DNA of 64,000 nt from Sanguinoderma infundibulare (taxonomy: Eukaryota > Basidiomycota > Agaricomycetes > Polyporales > Polyporaceae), in the NCBI GenBank assembly GCA_032821775.1, contig JAVLRN010000007.1:2728001-2792000 (forward strand), written 5' to 3'. Below, in pieces: positions 1 through 9,340 of the stretch; within the stretch, counting starts at the first letter, position 1; every line of letters begins with the position of its first letter. The position numbers were made by a program, and so were the translations under genes. The notes below the pieces were generated by a model. It saw only the letters and a program-made list of their open reading frames with translations. It was not told where the DNA came from and did no database searches.

Positions 1-21
1 TGGGGGGGGGGGGGGGGGGGA
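1..21. repeat. poly-G tract at window edge
   Basis: The window opens with one T followed by 20 G. On the minus strand this is a C run just inside the intron that follows a gtgagt donor. It is either a real intronic C tract or an assembly-edge artefact. Confidence 0.8.
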
Positions 22-28
22 GACTCAC

Positions 29-417
29 CCCAAGAGGCGGACGTAAGGGCGAGATCGTTGCCTGAGTACAAAGGAGTGAGCGTGGACCACAGTAGAGTTG
101 GGCAGAACGTACCGAAGTTGTTGACCAAGGGGATGTAGACAAACGCGATGTCGAAGGCGCAGTTGAGGGTATCGCAAAAGAAAAGCAGACCGACCTGGGG
201 AGCGAAGATCACTGAACGGTGCATAATCCAATGCAATGTTAAATGACTTACGAACAGCTTCATCCATAACCGATCCCTGGGGAAAGTTAGTAAAAGCAGG
301 GTGTGGAGGAGGGGAAGAACGTACTTCTTGTAGACGTTGAAGTATAGGTATGTTTGGGTGATCATGATGCCGTAAAGGAGGACGTTGAAGATGACGCCGA
401 TGAAGATCGGACCATAC
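29..417 (-). CDS. DUF6534-type multi-pass membrane protein (both ends incomplete)
   Basis: Unnamed basidiomycete integral-membrane family, function unknown. Four minus-strand exons splice in frame: 417-325, 276-252 (25 nt), 194-113 and 61-29, all with GT-AG ends. The first encodes YGPIFIGVIFNVLLYGIMIT followed by QTYLYFNVYKK, the classic opening of this family. The next ones give DRLWMKLF and a hydrophobic helix containing LLFFCDTLNCAFDIAF, then NDLALTSASWG before another gtgagt donor at the window edge. The 3' half lies outside the window. The start is unresolved: a cag acceptor abuts position 417, so a short upstream exon is likely, and the ATG at 496-498 is not in frame without an intron. 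The family call rests on remembered consensus; topology would be at least three helices here. Confidence 0.6.
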
Positions 418-498
418 CTGCGACGGGATATCGGTGAGCGAGTCCTTAGAGTGGAGTATGCTATCGGAAGCTGACGTTACGGAGGCTATGGAAGGCAT

Positions 499-1969
499 CG
501 TTGGTCAACGAGCAGCTAGATGCGCTCAAGGGTATCGCGACGCTCGTGGGGGCGGAAGTCGGGGAGGAGGGGGTCTGAAGAGCATTGAGGAGCGGGAGTG
601 GCGGCTAATGAGGGCGATCGAGGAATATGGGGTGACCGACAGAAGGACTTGGTCGAAGGCACGCATCACAAAGTGTCCAACGTCCGCCCTTTCGTACCCG
701 GAAGCGAAGTGAGCAGAAATCGAACCGAAGGACCTGGCCCCATGTGGCTCGGAATGCTTCCAGCTTGCGGTACGGGATACTGTCCCATGTTGAAACTAGT
801 GTAAAGGACGAGAATGCTGGTGAGGATCGCGCGATGGGCGCAGCTGGAACTGTCTGGTCAGAAACAAGGATGCTCGTACCTGGCTACATACGGGAAACGC
901 AGGTCCATTCGTATGGCTTCTGTGAAGGCGATCGCGACCCGGGCACGCATCTTACATGTGGAGTCGAGCGTTGAGCTTTAACGGCTGTCGTCACATTTCT
1001 GCAGTGGAATGCTCGGCATGGCAGAACGCTTGCAATATCACGCGGCACATCTGACGGCTAAGTGACAGGTCAGCTAGTAGACGGCCGAGATTGTACTCAT
1101 TTACTGACCGCGATTGAACTCAAAGGCGTCGGAACAGAGATTTCTGCGCTTCTCGGAACTGACCATCGTCGAGGGTTTGGTGGACGATGAGGACAAGAAG
1201 TGGCCCGCTGTGGAGGGCGGATCGGTCCCTGGAAAAGCTTGATAGCACTTGTTCGCTCCCTTCTGCGGCAACCGAGACGAGGGATGGCAGTAACCTCACA
1301 CGACGAGCCTGGCTCGGCGCCGGCGTGACGGGCTTCGGAGGCGCCCATGTTGACGCGGCGGACGTGATCATGGACGCGTCCGAATCCGAGTCGCGTCCTT
1401 GTCGCACTCACCACACCCTCCCGCGGAGTCCCGCCCCCGTCCATACAGTCTTCTACCTTGTCCGGCATGGCCAACTGGACACCCTCTTCTACGCGAGCTC
1501 TCGATCGACTCGTTTTTGGCCCTGGACGCGTTCCTGCGCCAACTCAGTCAGGCCTAGTATGCAAGTTGGCTCCCCCTCTATACCGCGCCAACGCGATCAT
1601 CGCGACCTGCAGACCTCGTCCGAGCCACAGCTCGAGCCATTTCAGGCTCAGAGGCCCTCGCCAGCGTTCCTCTCTGCATCATGTCAGACGTCGTTCGGTG
1701 TCGTTTCTTCGTTCGCGAATTAAGCGGATGCCCGTCAACGCCTCGTACCACGTTATGTGAACAGCATCTTGTTATATTCGTCCGCTGCACGAACCCTACT
1801 CTGCCTGCGCTACGCGCATATGTTATGAGCCAGGCTTGTCCACGCGACCAAGCTTTCCTACTCCACCTGAAAACTCTGTTCGCGATTGGAAGCCATGAGA
1901 GCAATGGCGCAAACTCCTAACGTCCTTCACGCCCGTCGCCGTGAGCTACCCGGACCCCGAACGTACGTG
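499..1969. other. no supportable gene
   Basis: About 1.5 kb between the membrane-protein gene and the split oxidoreductase gene. Open frames here are short, overlap one another and show no recognisable protein features. It probably holds the 5' flanks of both neighbours. Confidence 0.5.
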
Positions 1970-1977
1970 TATAAGTA
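1970..1977 (+). promoter_or_regulatory. TATA-like box of the split oxidoreductase gene
   Basis: TATAAGTA lies about 110 bp before the ATG at 2088. The intact paralogue has TATAAA about 100 bp before its ATG, so the promoter layout of the broken copy looks preserved. Confidence 0.45.
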
Positions 1978-2984
1978 CTGACAAGCCCCGCCGTCCTAGA
2001 ACAGTCGTCAGTCCCGCGGACAAACATATCTAACACTACTCTTTCTCACTCTATCGACTATCAGCGACCTCCACTCAGCACACCACTATGGCCGTCACCG
2101 CAGTCCTCCCCACCCGGCACGACGTCTCCACGACGCTCAACTACTACAAGCCCCTCGGTGACCCGTCCGAGGAGGCGTACCGATACATCTACAAAGCCCC
2201 GCCCACCGGAAGGCTCGAGCACAATATCGGCGACAATCCCCAGTCGGTCGTTGTGCGCGACGCGCGGGACCGCGAAGCCGAGTTCTCCCTCGACGTGCAC
2301 GGCTTCCACGAGAGACAGCAAGGGTGACCTAAATTGGAGGGTTACAGTCTTGAGAAGCTTGCCATAGCGAGGTGAACGGAGGTGGACGGAGGCTCAGACA
2401 GACGTTGCGCGCAGTTCAGCGGTCGCCGACGCACTACGTCACTTGTACAACGATCGACTTTCCCACGGCAATTCTGCCACCAGTCGACGACGGCTCTTGA
2501 CGCCAGCCTGCTCTGGAACTTGCTGCTGATTTTGGTGTACAAAACGAAAACACTGCTTGCTTTTGAACCTGTCTGTCTGTCGGATGCTCCCTGGCTATGC
2601 TCTTCTGCCCAAGCATCGAATGTCGCAGGGTTGGATGAGTCAAAGGGTGCATATCGTTCGCTGAGCCTCAGCCAGTGAGTACCTTGCGAGTTTCACAGCG
2701 CATTTATTGCCTCTTGTGAATTGTGGGAGTCACCACACGGCAACCTATGGCATACGATCACCACCATGCCATTACGACGCTCATGGTTAGCCAACAGTCG
2801 AACCTTCATTTTGACTGCAATAGTTTTTGGTGAGTGTTTGTCGCAAGCTACATCCACCCACCAAGAACAATCGAGCGGCGAATCAGAGGCTGGGATGGTC
2901 CGCCGACTTCAGTGCATGCCCCTCACGGTACTCATCATGGCTCCCTTATCCAGGTTCGTTGGAAGGCTCTCCGTACTGGCGCGA

Positions 2985-3745
2985 GGTAGGGAACGATGGC
3001 GAAACAAGTTCACCACCGCCCGCACACTCCCCCACACCACTTCGTTTGGTCCTCTTTTTCAGCGCTTCCAACTGGTCTTCGACCGACACGTTACGACTCG
3101 ATCCAGGGTAGGGAACGGTGGCGGTCTATTGACGGTCACCGTCCACACACTCCCCCGAACCAACCGCATCGAGGACGCACTTGCAGATCTTCGCCCGTTT
3201 GGGACATTACTCTTCGGCGTCATGGTCATCCCGTCTGGACGCTTGTCTTCCTCCCGTTCATTCTTCAACACGACGAGCCTCGGCTGGGGTAGGGCTTAAT
3301 GACGGTAGCAAGTACGGTCGCCCACACTCCCCTACTGCTCCGACTACGTCGTGGACGCGCTTGCGGATTTTTGCCCGTTTGGGGCTTTACTCTTCGGCGT
3401 CGGGGTCAACCCATCCTGCAAGCTATCATTGGCACGACGAGCCTCGGCTGGGGTAGGACTTAATGACGGTAACATGTACGGTCGCCCACACTCCCCCGTT
3501 GCCTCGACTGCACCGTGGACGCGCTTGAGGATCTTCGCCCGTTTGGGGCTCTACTCTTCGGCGTCATGGTCCCCTTGCAAGTCCTTGTCCATGTTCGCGT
3601 TTCGGCACGACGAGTCTAGACTGGGGTAGGGCTTAATGACGGTCACAAGTACGGTCGCCCACACTCCCACGGTGCTTCGACTGCATCGTGGACGCGCTTG
3701 AGGATCGTCGCCCGTGTGGGGCTTTACTCTTCGGCGTCGCGCAAT
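2985..3745. repeat. tandem minisatellite, about five 120-180 bp units
   Basis: Diverged units begin near 2985, 3108, 3289, 3450 and 3623. Each has a ggggtaggg-like start, then gacggt, cacactccc, a gtggacgcgcttg block, cgcccgtttgggg and tactcttcggcgtc. Units 3-5 are the most alike, with periods of about 161 and 173 bp. The array sits entirely inside inserted block A. Confidence 0.8.
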
Positions 3746-4891
3746 ATCATTTGCACCGACGTGCATGACACGCGCCCAATGTCCTCTCTGTTCTCCTCCT
3801 GCCGACGCCACCCATCGCCGACATCGATAGTGAAGCCTAGGACGACGTACCAAGCATGCCGTTCTCATCCTCTTCTCCGGATTTCTCGTGCGCAGAGCGC
3901 GCGGGGTATCGTTGCGCTCGCAGTAGCGGTGGTTGGTGGCGGCTAACCACAAGTGGGGAGCGGATTGTGGTGGGAGGCCGTTGTCGGAGAACGAGCGGTG
4001 GTCGCGACGTCGATGGAATGCCAGAAAACGGAGAGTGTTGAGTGCGAATGTCGACTTCGCCATGCGGTCGAGGACGCCGGTGGTTGAGGTCGAGTCAGAG
4101 AGCAGGACCCACCACTGTGGCGTCACCTGCGAAGATGACCAGCGACAGGGTCAACAGCATTGGCTGGCCACGGCGCAGGGCAAGAACACCTCCAAGTGGC
4201 GGGTGGAACGGGAAGGAAGGAAGGGAAGGTGAGCGGAGGGACCGAGCACAGTCGAGCGCGCTTTTATGTTCGGAGGCGGGGTAGTTCAGACTCCGAACGC
4301 TACCTCCTGCCGACACGGGCTCTCCAAACCCAGCCTCCTTACAGCCGCCTTTGTTCTCAGATTGGGCTAGTGCGACATGCGGCTAACACGAGTAGGATTT
4401 TGAACGCGTCTAGAAAGCCGTGTTAGAATCCGAGGATACACTGGATATCCAGATATCCACACTGCGCACCGCCTCGACCACTTTCCCCCTCACACTTCCA
4501 AATACCAGGCTCATTGTAATACGCCCTCTGGTGGATGCAACGTTGTCGACAGTGAGGCAACGGACGATGGGTCTTACGCCACAATTGGTGCAACCACCGG
4601 GCGCCAACGCGTTGCCACTCGCGCGACGCGTCGTGCACGTGGTGTGTACCAAGGTCTGTGTCACGTGCAAGATGGGACGTACCTTGCGAGCGCATTCACA
4701 GTTCACTGAGGCTCAGACTTGGCTCCGAGTCAGACTGGACTGCAAATCATCTTCATAGATCCACGCTGGAGATAACATCTATCCAACATTACCGCGGAGA
4801 AAGAAGACAGGTTTATGTTGCATAGGTGAGTACAACGTAATAAGTAGCCATCCATCGGACACCTCCACATGAAAAATCCTAGTCGTCATAT

Positions 4892-5206
4892 TCAGGCCCT
4901 TTCCTCACCCCAGACATACAGCTTCGTGCGCTGCCACGTCTGCCTTACAAGCAGGGGTATCAATAGGCCGATGGAACCAATACGGACGACCTGAATTAGG
5001 TCAGTGCCCATCCGGTGCCGTGTGCGCAAGGCAGACTTCAGGAATGCTCACCTTCTGATCCCGGTCCAGGAGCCGCTTCGCCCACTGCTCGATGCACCTG
5101 TTTGTCTCCTGCACGTTCTCGAAATGCGGCGAGTGCCCCGCGCCGTCCATGAGCGTGACGGCGACGTCGGCGTACACCCACCGCGCGATCCCGATCATGT
5201 TCTCGT
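4892..5206 (-). pseudogene. 3'-end fragment of an alpha/beta-hydrolase gene
   Basis: Minus-strand exon 5206-5052 encodes LYENMIGIARWVYADVAVTL followed by MDGAGHSPHFENVQETNR and an amphipathic helix ending LLDRDQK. This matches the end of the alpha/beta-hydrolase fold, where the GHSPH histidine is the usual catalytic one. A gtgagc...ttcag intron (5051-4991) follows, then the last exon 4990-4892: VVRIGSIGLLIPLLVRQTWQ, a charged tail and TGA, possibly a C-terminal membrane anchor. No upstream part is present: the coding frame stops matching exactly at the right edge of block A. It therefore looks like a gene fragment copied in with the block. Catalytic Ser and Asp are absent. Confidence 0.6.
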
Positions 5207-5452
5207 ACAGGCGGTGAGCGTCGAGACCCAGTTCGTCGACGAGCAGAGGGTCCAAGAGGTGTATTACAAAGAGGCCGAGGAGCTCCTGAAGCAGGCCACG
5301 GGCGCGAAGAGGGTCTTCATCTTCGACCACACGATCAGGTTCGTCTTTGCAAGCACGGGTGCACAGACAGGACGTAGGCGTCACCACGATAGATGGCGAA
5401 GATCGCGGACCAGGCTGTGTTCTCGGACGACGAGACGACGAGCGGAAATAAC

Positions 5453-5739
5453 CTCTAGCAGCTCATCGTCAACTTTCTCACCATCACCCCTCAATGCCAC
5501 GAACACCGGCGCCACAAGCACCATGGGCACTTGCATGGAGAGCCGGAGAAGAGCAAGGCGAAGCCGTAGGATGGGCACGTACATCCCCGGGACTGGAAAC
5601 TCGAACCCGAGCGAGAAGCCTGCTACAAGTGAAGCCAAGGCTGTGGAGAAGCTGGAGACGACGTCGAGACGGGAGAAGATTGTATCCACATTCACGCGGC
5701 TGGTGGCCGAGAACAGGAAGTCGCGGGGTACGGCTGCGA
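5453..5739 (-). pseudogene. unidentified coding-like fragment
   Basis: Open minus-strand stretch bounded by an ag acceptor at 5740 and a gtt donor after 5453. It reads AAVPRDFLFSATSRVNVDTI, then FSRLDVVSSFSTALASLVAG, then a hydrophobic/basic region with MYVPILRLRLALLRLSMQVP and ends DDELLE. Composition and splice-like edges suggest a piece of a real gene, but I do not recognise the family and no neighbouring exons were found. It could be another captured fragment or chance. Confidence 0.3.
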
Positions 5740-6149
5740 CTGCTCACACCGAGCAATGACCTGCCTCTCTTGCTCCTTGATCTCAGCATGTCTGTACGTT
5801 TGCTTTCGCGTTTTCATTTTGGTTTCGACCTCTTTTGCATTCGTATTTACTTTCCTCCTTCTTGCCCTAATTGCACTAATGTTTTAAATTTGATCAGACG
5901 TAGATGCCTTGAACTGCTCAGGAACCCTGTATGCATATACTCTCGAACTCTAGCGAAGCTTTCACTACGCGGCATTGTACGTGTTTTAATAGCTAGGTGT
6001 CCGGTTTCTTCGAGGTTCGTCTTACGATATTCGCGAGTCCTCTTACAATCCATTGTATTCTCTTGTAAAGACCTGACATCGGATTTGGTATAGGTCAGGG
6101 CGCAGTGCTCTCCTGCGACTTGAGCACTCCTCCTGGGCATCCGTACACC

Positions 6150-6690
6150 CGTGCGTCCTCCGCCTACTCGGCCGTCGTTCAACTCTATGCAGTTGGACAC
6201 CGCCTACTCGTGCCCGCCGATTCGGTGGCGCGCCAGCATGCCACGTTGGCTGTGATGCACTTGAGACGGCTCATCATGTTTTTGTCCAGTGTCCGCACTT
6301 CGCTGAACCGTTTCTCACCGAGTTCCTTGGCAGTACGCTTCGCGACACGTCCGCGCTGCTTGAACAAAGCGATGAAATCCACATCCCTCAAGGAGGCGCT
6401 TCTCGCACAGTGCGCGTCCGCATCGCTTGTTGGAAACCACATCCCTAAAGGAGGTGATCCAGCGTTACGCAGGCAACTACTTCTACGGCACGGTGCCTAG
6501 CATCCCTGCTGTTAAAGATGCTCCTCTTTCTCTTCGCCGTCTCCTTTCTCACATCACGTCGCTCTGGCATACAGCATCCATCCGTTTGGCGGCTCACATA
6601 TGGGGTGTGTACAAGCTGGATACCGCTCCTTTCGTTCGGAAACCTCCTCCGTGCTTCTCGCTGCCTGACCATCTTACTTTGACCGCATAT
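6150..6690 (+). mobile_element. decayed C-terminus of a LINE (non-LTR) reverse transcriptase
   Basis: One frame reads CHVGCDALETAHHVFVQCPH followed by FAEPFLTEFL, matching the Cys/His motif (CxxxC, HH, C) near the end of fungal LINE ORF2 proteins. After a frameshift near 6440 a second frame reads FYGTVPSIPA and, further on, LWHTASIRLAAHIWG. This resembles the 'WH..SIRLA.RIWG' tail of agaricomycete LINEs. The catalytic domains are missing, so this is a 5'-truncated, frameshifted relic inside block B. Confidence 0.5.
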
Positions 6691-6838
6691 TGCCACTTCC
6701 TATTTGCTCTTGTTTCTTCGAGCCGGCGAGGTATCGTTATCTACCTGAGCTCCTGACGTAGCGTAGTCGGTTCAATTTCATCCGTTCTCCGTTCCTCCTA
6801 TGACGATACGCATCGACGTCATACCCGAGTGCGCCGCG

Positions 6839-6847
6839 TATATAAGG
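6839..6847 (+). promoter_or_regulatory. TATA box of the metallothionein gene
   Basis: TATATAAGG lies 52 bp before the ATG at 6899, a good TATA spacing for a short 5' UTR. No metal-response element is identified with confidence. Confidence 0.55.
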
Positions 6848-6898
6848 TGCCTGCCTCCTTTCGCCGACGACATTTCCATCCCGCATCCATCGAACACC

Positions 6899-7225
6899 AT
6901 GGCCGACACTTGCACTTGCAAGACCAACTGCGCGTATGTCCTCGATTCACTTTGGTCGAGCTTTTGGCAGTGTTGAAGATTCGTGGACAGCGCTTGCGGA
7001 CCCCGCGGTACTGGGTGTGACTGCGCAAAGGGTACCTGCACCTGCACCGATTGCCAGAACAACCCCACGCAGAAAAACACTGTAAGCCTTGTTCGAGTCA
7101 CTGCTGTGTTGGGAGTGTGTCTCATGGACTGATGCCTGGCGGTCGTCTAGTGCGGCTGCGACCATTCTCAATTCGCCGAGTGTGCGTGCACGAGGGCGGG
7201 GAACAAGTGCACTTGCTCACAGTGA
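6899..7225 (+). CDS. metallothionein, 66 aa, three exons
   Basis: Cytosolic metal-thiolate cluster protein that buffers Cu, Zn or Cd. Exons 6899-6933, 6991-7081 and 7151-7225 join in frame with gtatgt/acag and gtaagc/ctag sites. The product starts MADTCTCKTNCAACG, continues CDCAKGTCTCTDCQ and ends CGCDHSQFAECACT...CTCSQ. It has 15 Cys in 66 residues, mostly CxC pairs, in two clusters joined by a Cys-free NNPTQKNT linker. That is a two-domain layout like animal-type metallothioneins rather than the about 25-residue single-cluster fungal type. A TATA box is 52 bp upstream. Nothing breaks the gene, although it lies inside block B within the split oxidoreductase gene. It is too short to appear as one open frame. 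Metal preference cannot be read from sequence. Confidence 0.85.
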
Positions 7226-8221
7226 ACGCTGAACGGCAAGTCTGAAGTTCAGGCAGGCCAAAGGAGATTGAAACGCGCATTGGAAGACTACACCCGTTGT
7301 ATCATATGCCCTTGAGGAGCAATGTCAACCATATCCGACCTTCGAGCGAAGCGGTGTCTCGGTGTGTCTGAAGCAGAGATCAGCCTCTGATTAACGCAGA
7401 AGTTATTCCTCCGTTGACGGAATCGAATCTTATGGTATCCCTCCTCCTAGACCATGGGTGTTTTGGTTTACAGGAGGGGGTATCGCGAGGTATATCAGCC
7501 CCTTTGAGCAAAAAGTGCTGGTCCCGTGTTTCACGGCTCCGTCTTGCGCGAGGTCGCAATAACGCGGAGAACTGAGAACGGAGAACGGTGTTGATAAGCG
7601 GCCCTCCTAGTGAGTAATGCCCGTCGCCCAACCACTCCGGCGACACCCGTTCTCCCTCGATCCCGACGCAGGAATATGTGCACATCGACCAGACGTACGA
7701 AGCGACGAGCAACCGCGTCCACCAGCTGCTCGGTGCCGACGCCGCCCGCCTCCTCCAGTCGCGCGTCCGCCTGATCAATGTCTGGCGGCTGATCGCGAAC
7801 CCCGTCTTCCACCGGCAGCTCGTGGTCTCGGACTGGCGGTACCTCGACGAGCACAAGGACCTCGTCCGCGTCCAGTTCTACTACCCGGACCGTACGGGCG
7901 CGACGTTCAGCGTGCGCTACAACCCCACGCACCGGTGGTGGTACCTCTCGCAGCAGACGATTCCGAGACGGGCAGGGCGCGGCTGCATTCGGAGTTTTTG
8001 GATAGCACGACGCCCGAGGGTGCGCCGCACAGGCAGAGCATCGAGCTGGAAGCATTGCTGTTCGATGTGGAGTGAGCGAACGTAGACAAGGAAGTTCGTG
8101 TAGCCTGCTTTGTGTCTTGCGCTTGGTTGCCGTATGCTGTATGCGAAACGACCCTGTGTATGCGAACGATATAACCACATATATGACAGCAAACGGGGAA
8201 AATGCAAAGGAGATCATACAA

Positions 8222-9174
8222 TCATTCGCTCATCTGTTCGTCCGCATCCACGTCCTCTCCGCCCGCCTCGTCCTCCCCAATCGTTTGCCCCTCGATCTGC
8301 GTGACCTCCCCAGCTGCCGCGTCCCACCGCGCCCTCAGGCCAACCTTGAACGTGACCATCTTGACCCCGACCAGCTTCAGCAGCTGCGTTTGCTCAGGCG
8401 TGAGAGCTTTCCCCCGCTCGCACACCGTATGGGGCGCTTCGAGCGTCGGCACCCCCCGCTCCATCCGCGTCCGCAGGCCCAGGCGCCGCAGCTGCGGCTC
8501 CTCGTTGTGCGGGAACGGCTCCGGGGGCTGCGAGTGCTGCTGCAGGACGGGGCCCGCGGGGAGGACGACGGTGCGGGCGGCGCGGTTGCCCGTGCGTGCA
8601 AAGTCGGGCTGCTGGAAGTCGGCGAACCACGCGAGAACCTCGGCGGGCGCGGTGTCGGTGAAGAGGAGGCCGACCTGGCCGCGGATCTGGGAGGCGAGGA
8701 GGTGCAGGCCCGGGCGGTGCGCGGACTCGGGCGTGGTGCCGAGGGCTTTGGCCATGACGGCGCCGCGGCCGAAGAATAGGCGTGCGGTGCTGCGAACGGG
8801 TTGGGGGGGTTGAGCGGATGCGAGGGGAGCAGGATAGAGGCCAAGGGAGGAAGATAGGAAGAAGGAAGAGGGGAGAGCGGAGACGCACTCTTTCCATAGT
8901 TTGCGGACCGTCTTCAGGTGCGAATTCCGCATGTTCCCGACCTCGAACAGCCAGCAGTACTGCCATTTGTCGGCATTTTCTTGCACCTGGCAATGTAAGC
9001 CTCGCCCGGAGTTGGTGTCGCTGACGGGTGCGTACCTCTGCGAGGAGTGCGTTTTTGTTCTCCCTCGTCTTCTTCGCGACCTTGGTTAACGAGACTGGAC
9101 TGCGGGTCAAATCTTGCTTCATGCAGACGAGCTCGGTTGTCCTCACCGACTTTGGAGCGTTTGGACCTCGGCAT
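8222..9174 (-). CDS. mrt4: ribosome assembly factor mrt4 (uL10-like)
   Basis: Nucleolar factor that occupies the P-stalk base (the uL10 site) of pre-60S particles. Exons 9174-9147, 9094-9036, 8986-8889 and 8789-8222 give 250 aa, the usual family length. The N-terminus is MPRSKRSKVVSLTKVAKKTR, followed by ENKNALLAEV and WQYCWLFEVGNMRNSHLK. The WKDTARLFFGRGAVMAKALG segment is the diagnostic uL10/Mrt4 motif and is created by splicing across intron 3. Middle motifs include LLASQIRGQVGLLFTD. The C-terminus is acidic (GEDEAGGEDVDADEQMSE). It is divergent from the deoxyhypusine hydroxylase gene, with a 166-bp shared promoter, and convergent with the split gene 146 bp downstream. Confidence 0.93.
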
Positions 9175-9340
9175 CGCAACGGACAGTTAACGGCAGGGGT
9201 ATGTATAGTACAGAGGTTTACAGAGGATGCGTTCGTTGATCGAGGGCGCGTCTAGGCACAGTTTGATCTTATCTCCAAAATTTCTAAATAGATTATTGGC
9301 GCATGCAATCTTATCTCGAATCTACTTTCTCTCCCCCGCC
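9175..9340. promoter_or_regulatory. 166-bp bidirectional promoter, mrt4 / deoxyhypusine hydroxylase
   Basis: The start codons of two divergent translation-related genes are only 166 bp apart, so both must be driven from this segment. Their roles (60S biogenesis and eIF5A activation) would suit coordinate growth control. No specific site is identified. Confidence 0.6.

Larger units (their letters stand above)
2319..5206. other. inserted block A inside the split gene
   Basis: A 2,888-bp block flanked by ACAG at 2315-2318 and again at 5207-5210. The repeat is either a 4-bp target-site duplication or junction microhomology. The block ends CAAGGGTGACC on the left and TTCTCGT on the right. I see no terminal inverted repeats and no transposase. 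It contains a tandem repeat array and, at its right edge on the minus strand, the 3' end of a hydrolase gene. The rest has no supportable gene. Confidence 0.75.
5339..7587. other. inserted block B inside the split gene
   Basis: Replaces most of intron 1 and the 5' part of exon 2 of the split oxidoreductase gene. The left edge is at or just past the donor at 5339. The right edge is before the exon-2 remnant near 7588; neither is sharp and no target-site duplication was found. It contains an unidentified coding-like fragment (5453-5739, minus), a LINE remnant (6150-6690, plus) and a complete metallothionein gene (6899-7225, plus). AT-rich sequence at 5760-6090 has nothing recognisable. Confidence 0.6.
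2088..8075 (+). pseudogene. CmcJ/NvfI-type oxidoreductase gene split by two insertions
   Basis: This is a broken paralogue of the intact gene at 10907-11875. The pieces are 2088-2318 (N-terminus, starting MAVTAVLPTRHDVSTTLNYY), 5211-5338 (to VFIFDHTIR, then a gttcgt donor), a decayed exon-2 tail near 7588-7609, and exon 3 at 7672-8075 (EYVHIDQTYEATSNRV to LLFDVE and stop). Joining 2318 to 5211 restores the reading frame with the same residue spacing as the paralogue, where GFHERQAVSVET aligns to GFQFVRHTSAET. The exon-2 tail contains a frameshift. Exon 3 has lost roughly 30 nt near 7960, which puts its last 38 codons in another frame. Family members are about 280-300 aa Fe/2OG-type hydroxylases or desaturases. 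The gene cannot make a normal protein; the first ATG would give an 80-codon product ending in insertion A. Confidence 0.85.

Noticed and set aside
2319..5206. Block A as a Helitron or cut-and-paste DNA transposon
   Set aside because: It carries a foreign gene fragment, but I see neither TC...CTRR ends with an A/T target nor terminal inverted repeats or a transposase, so no element class is assigned.
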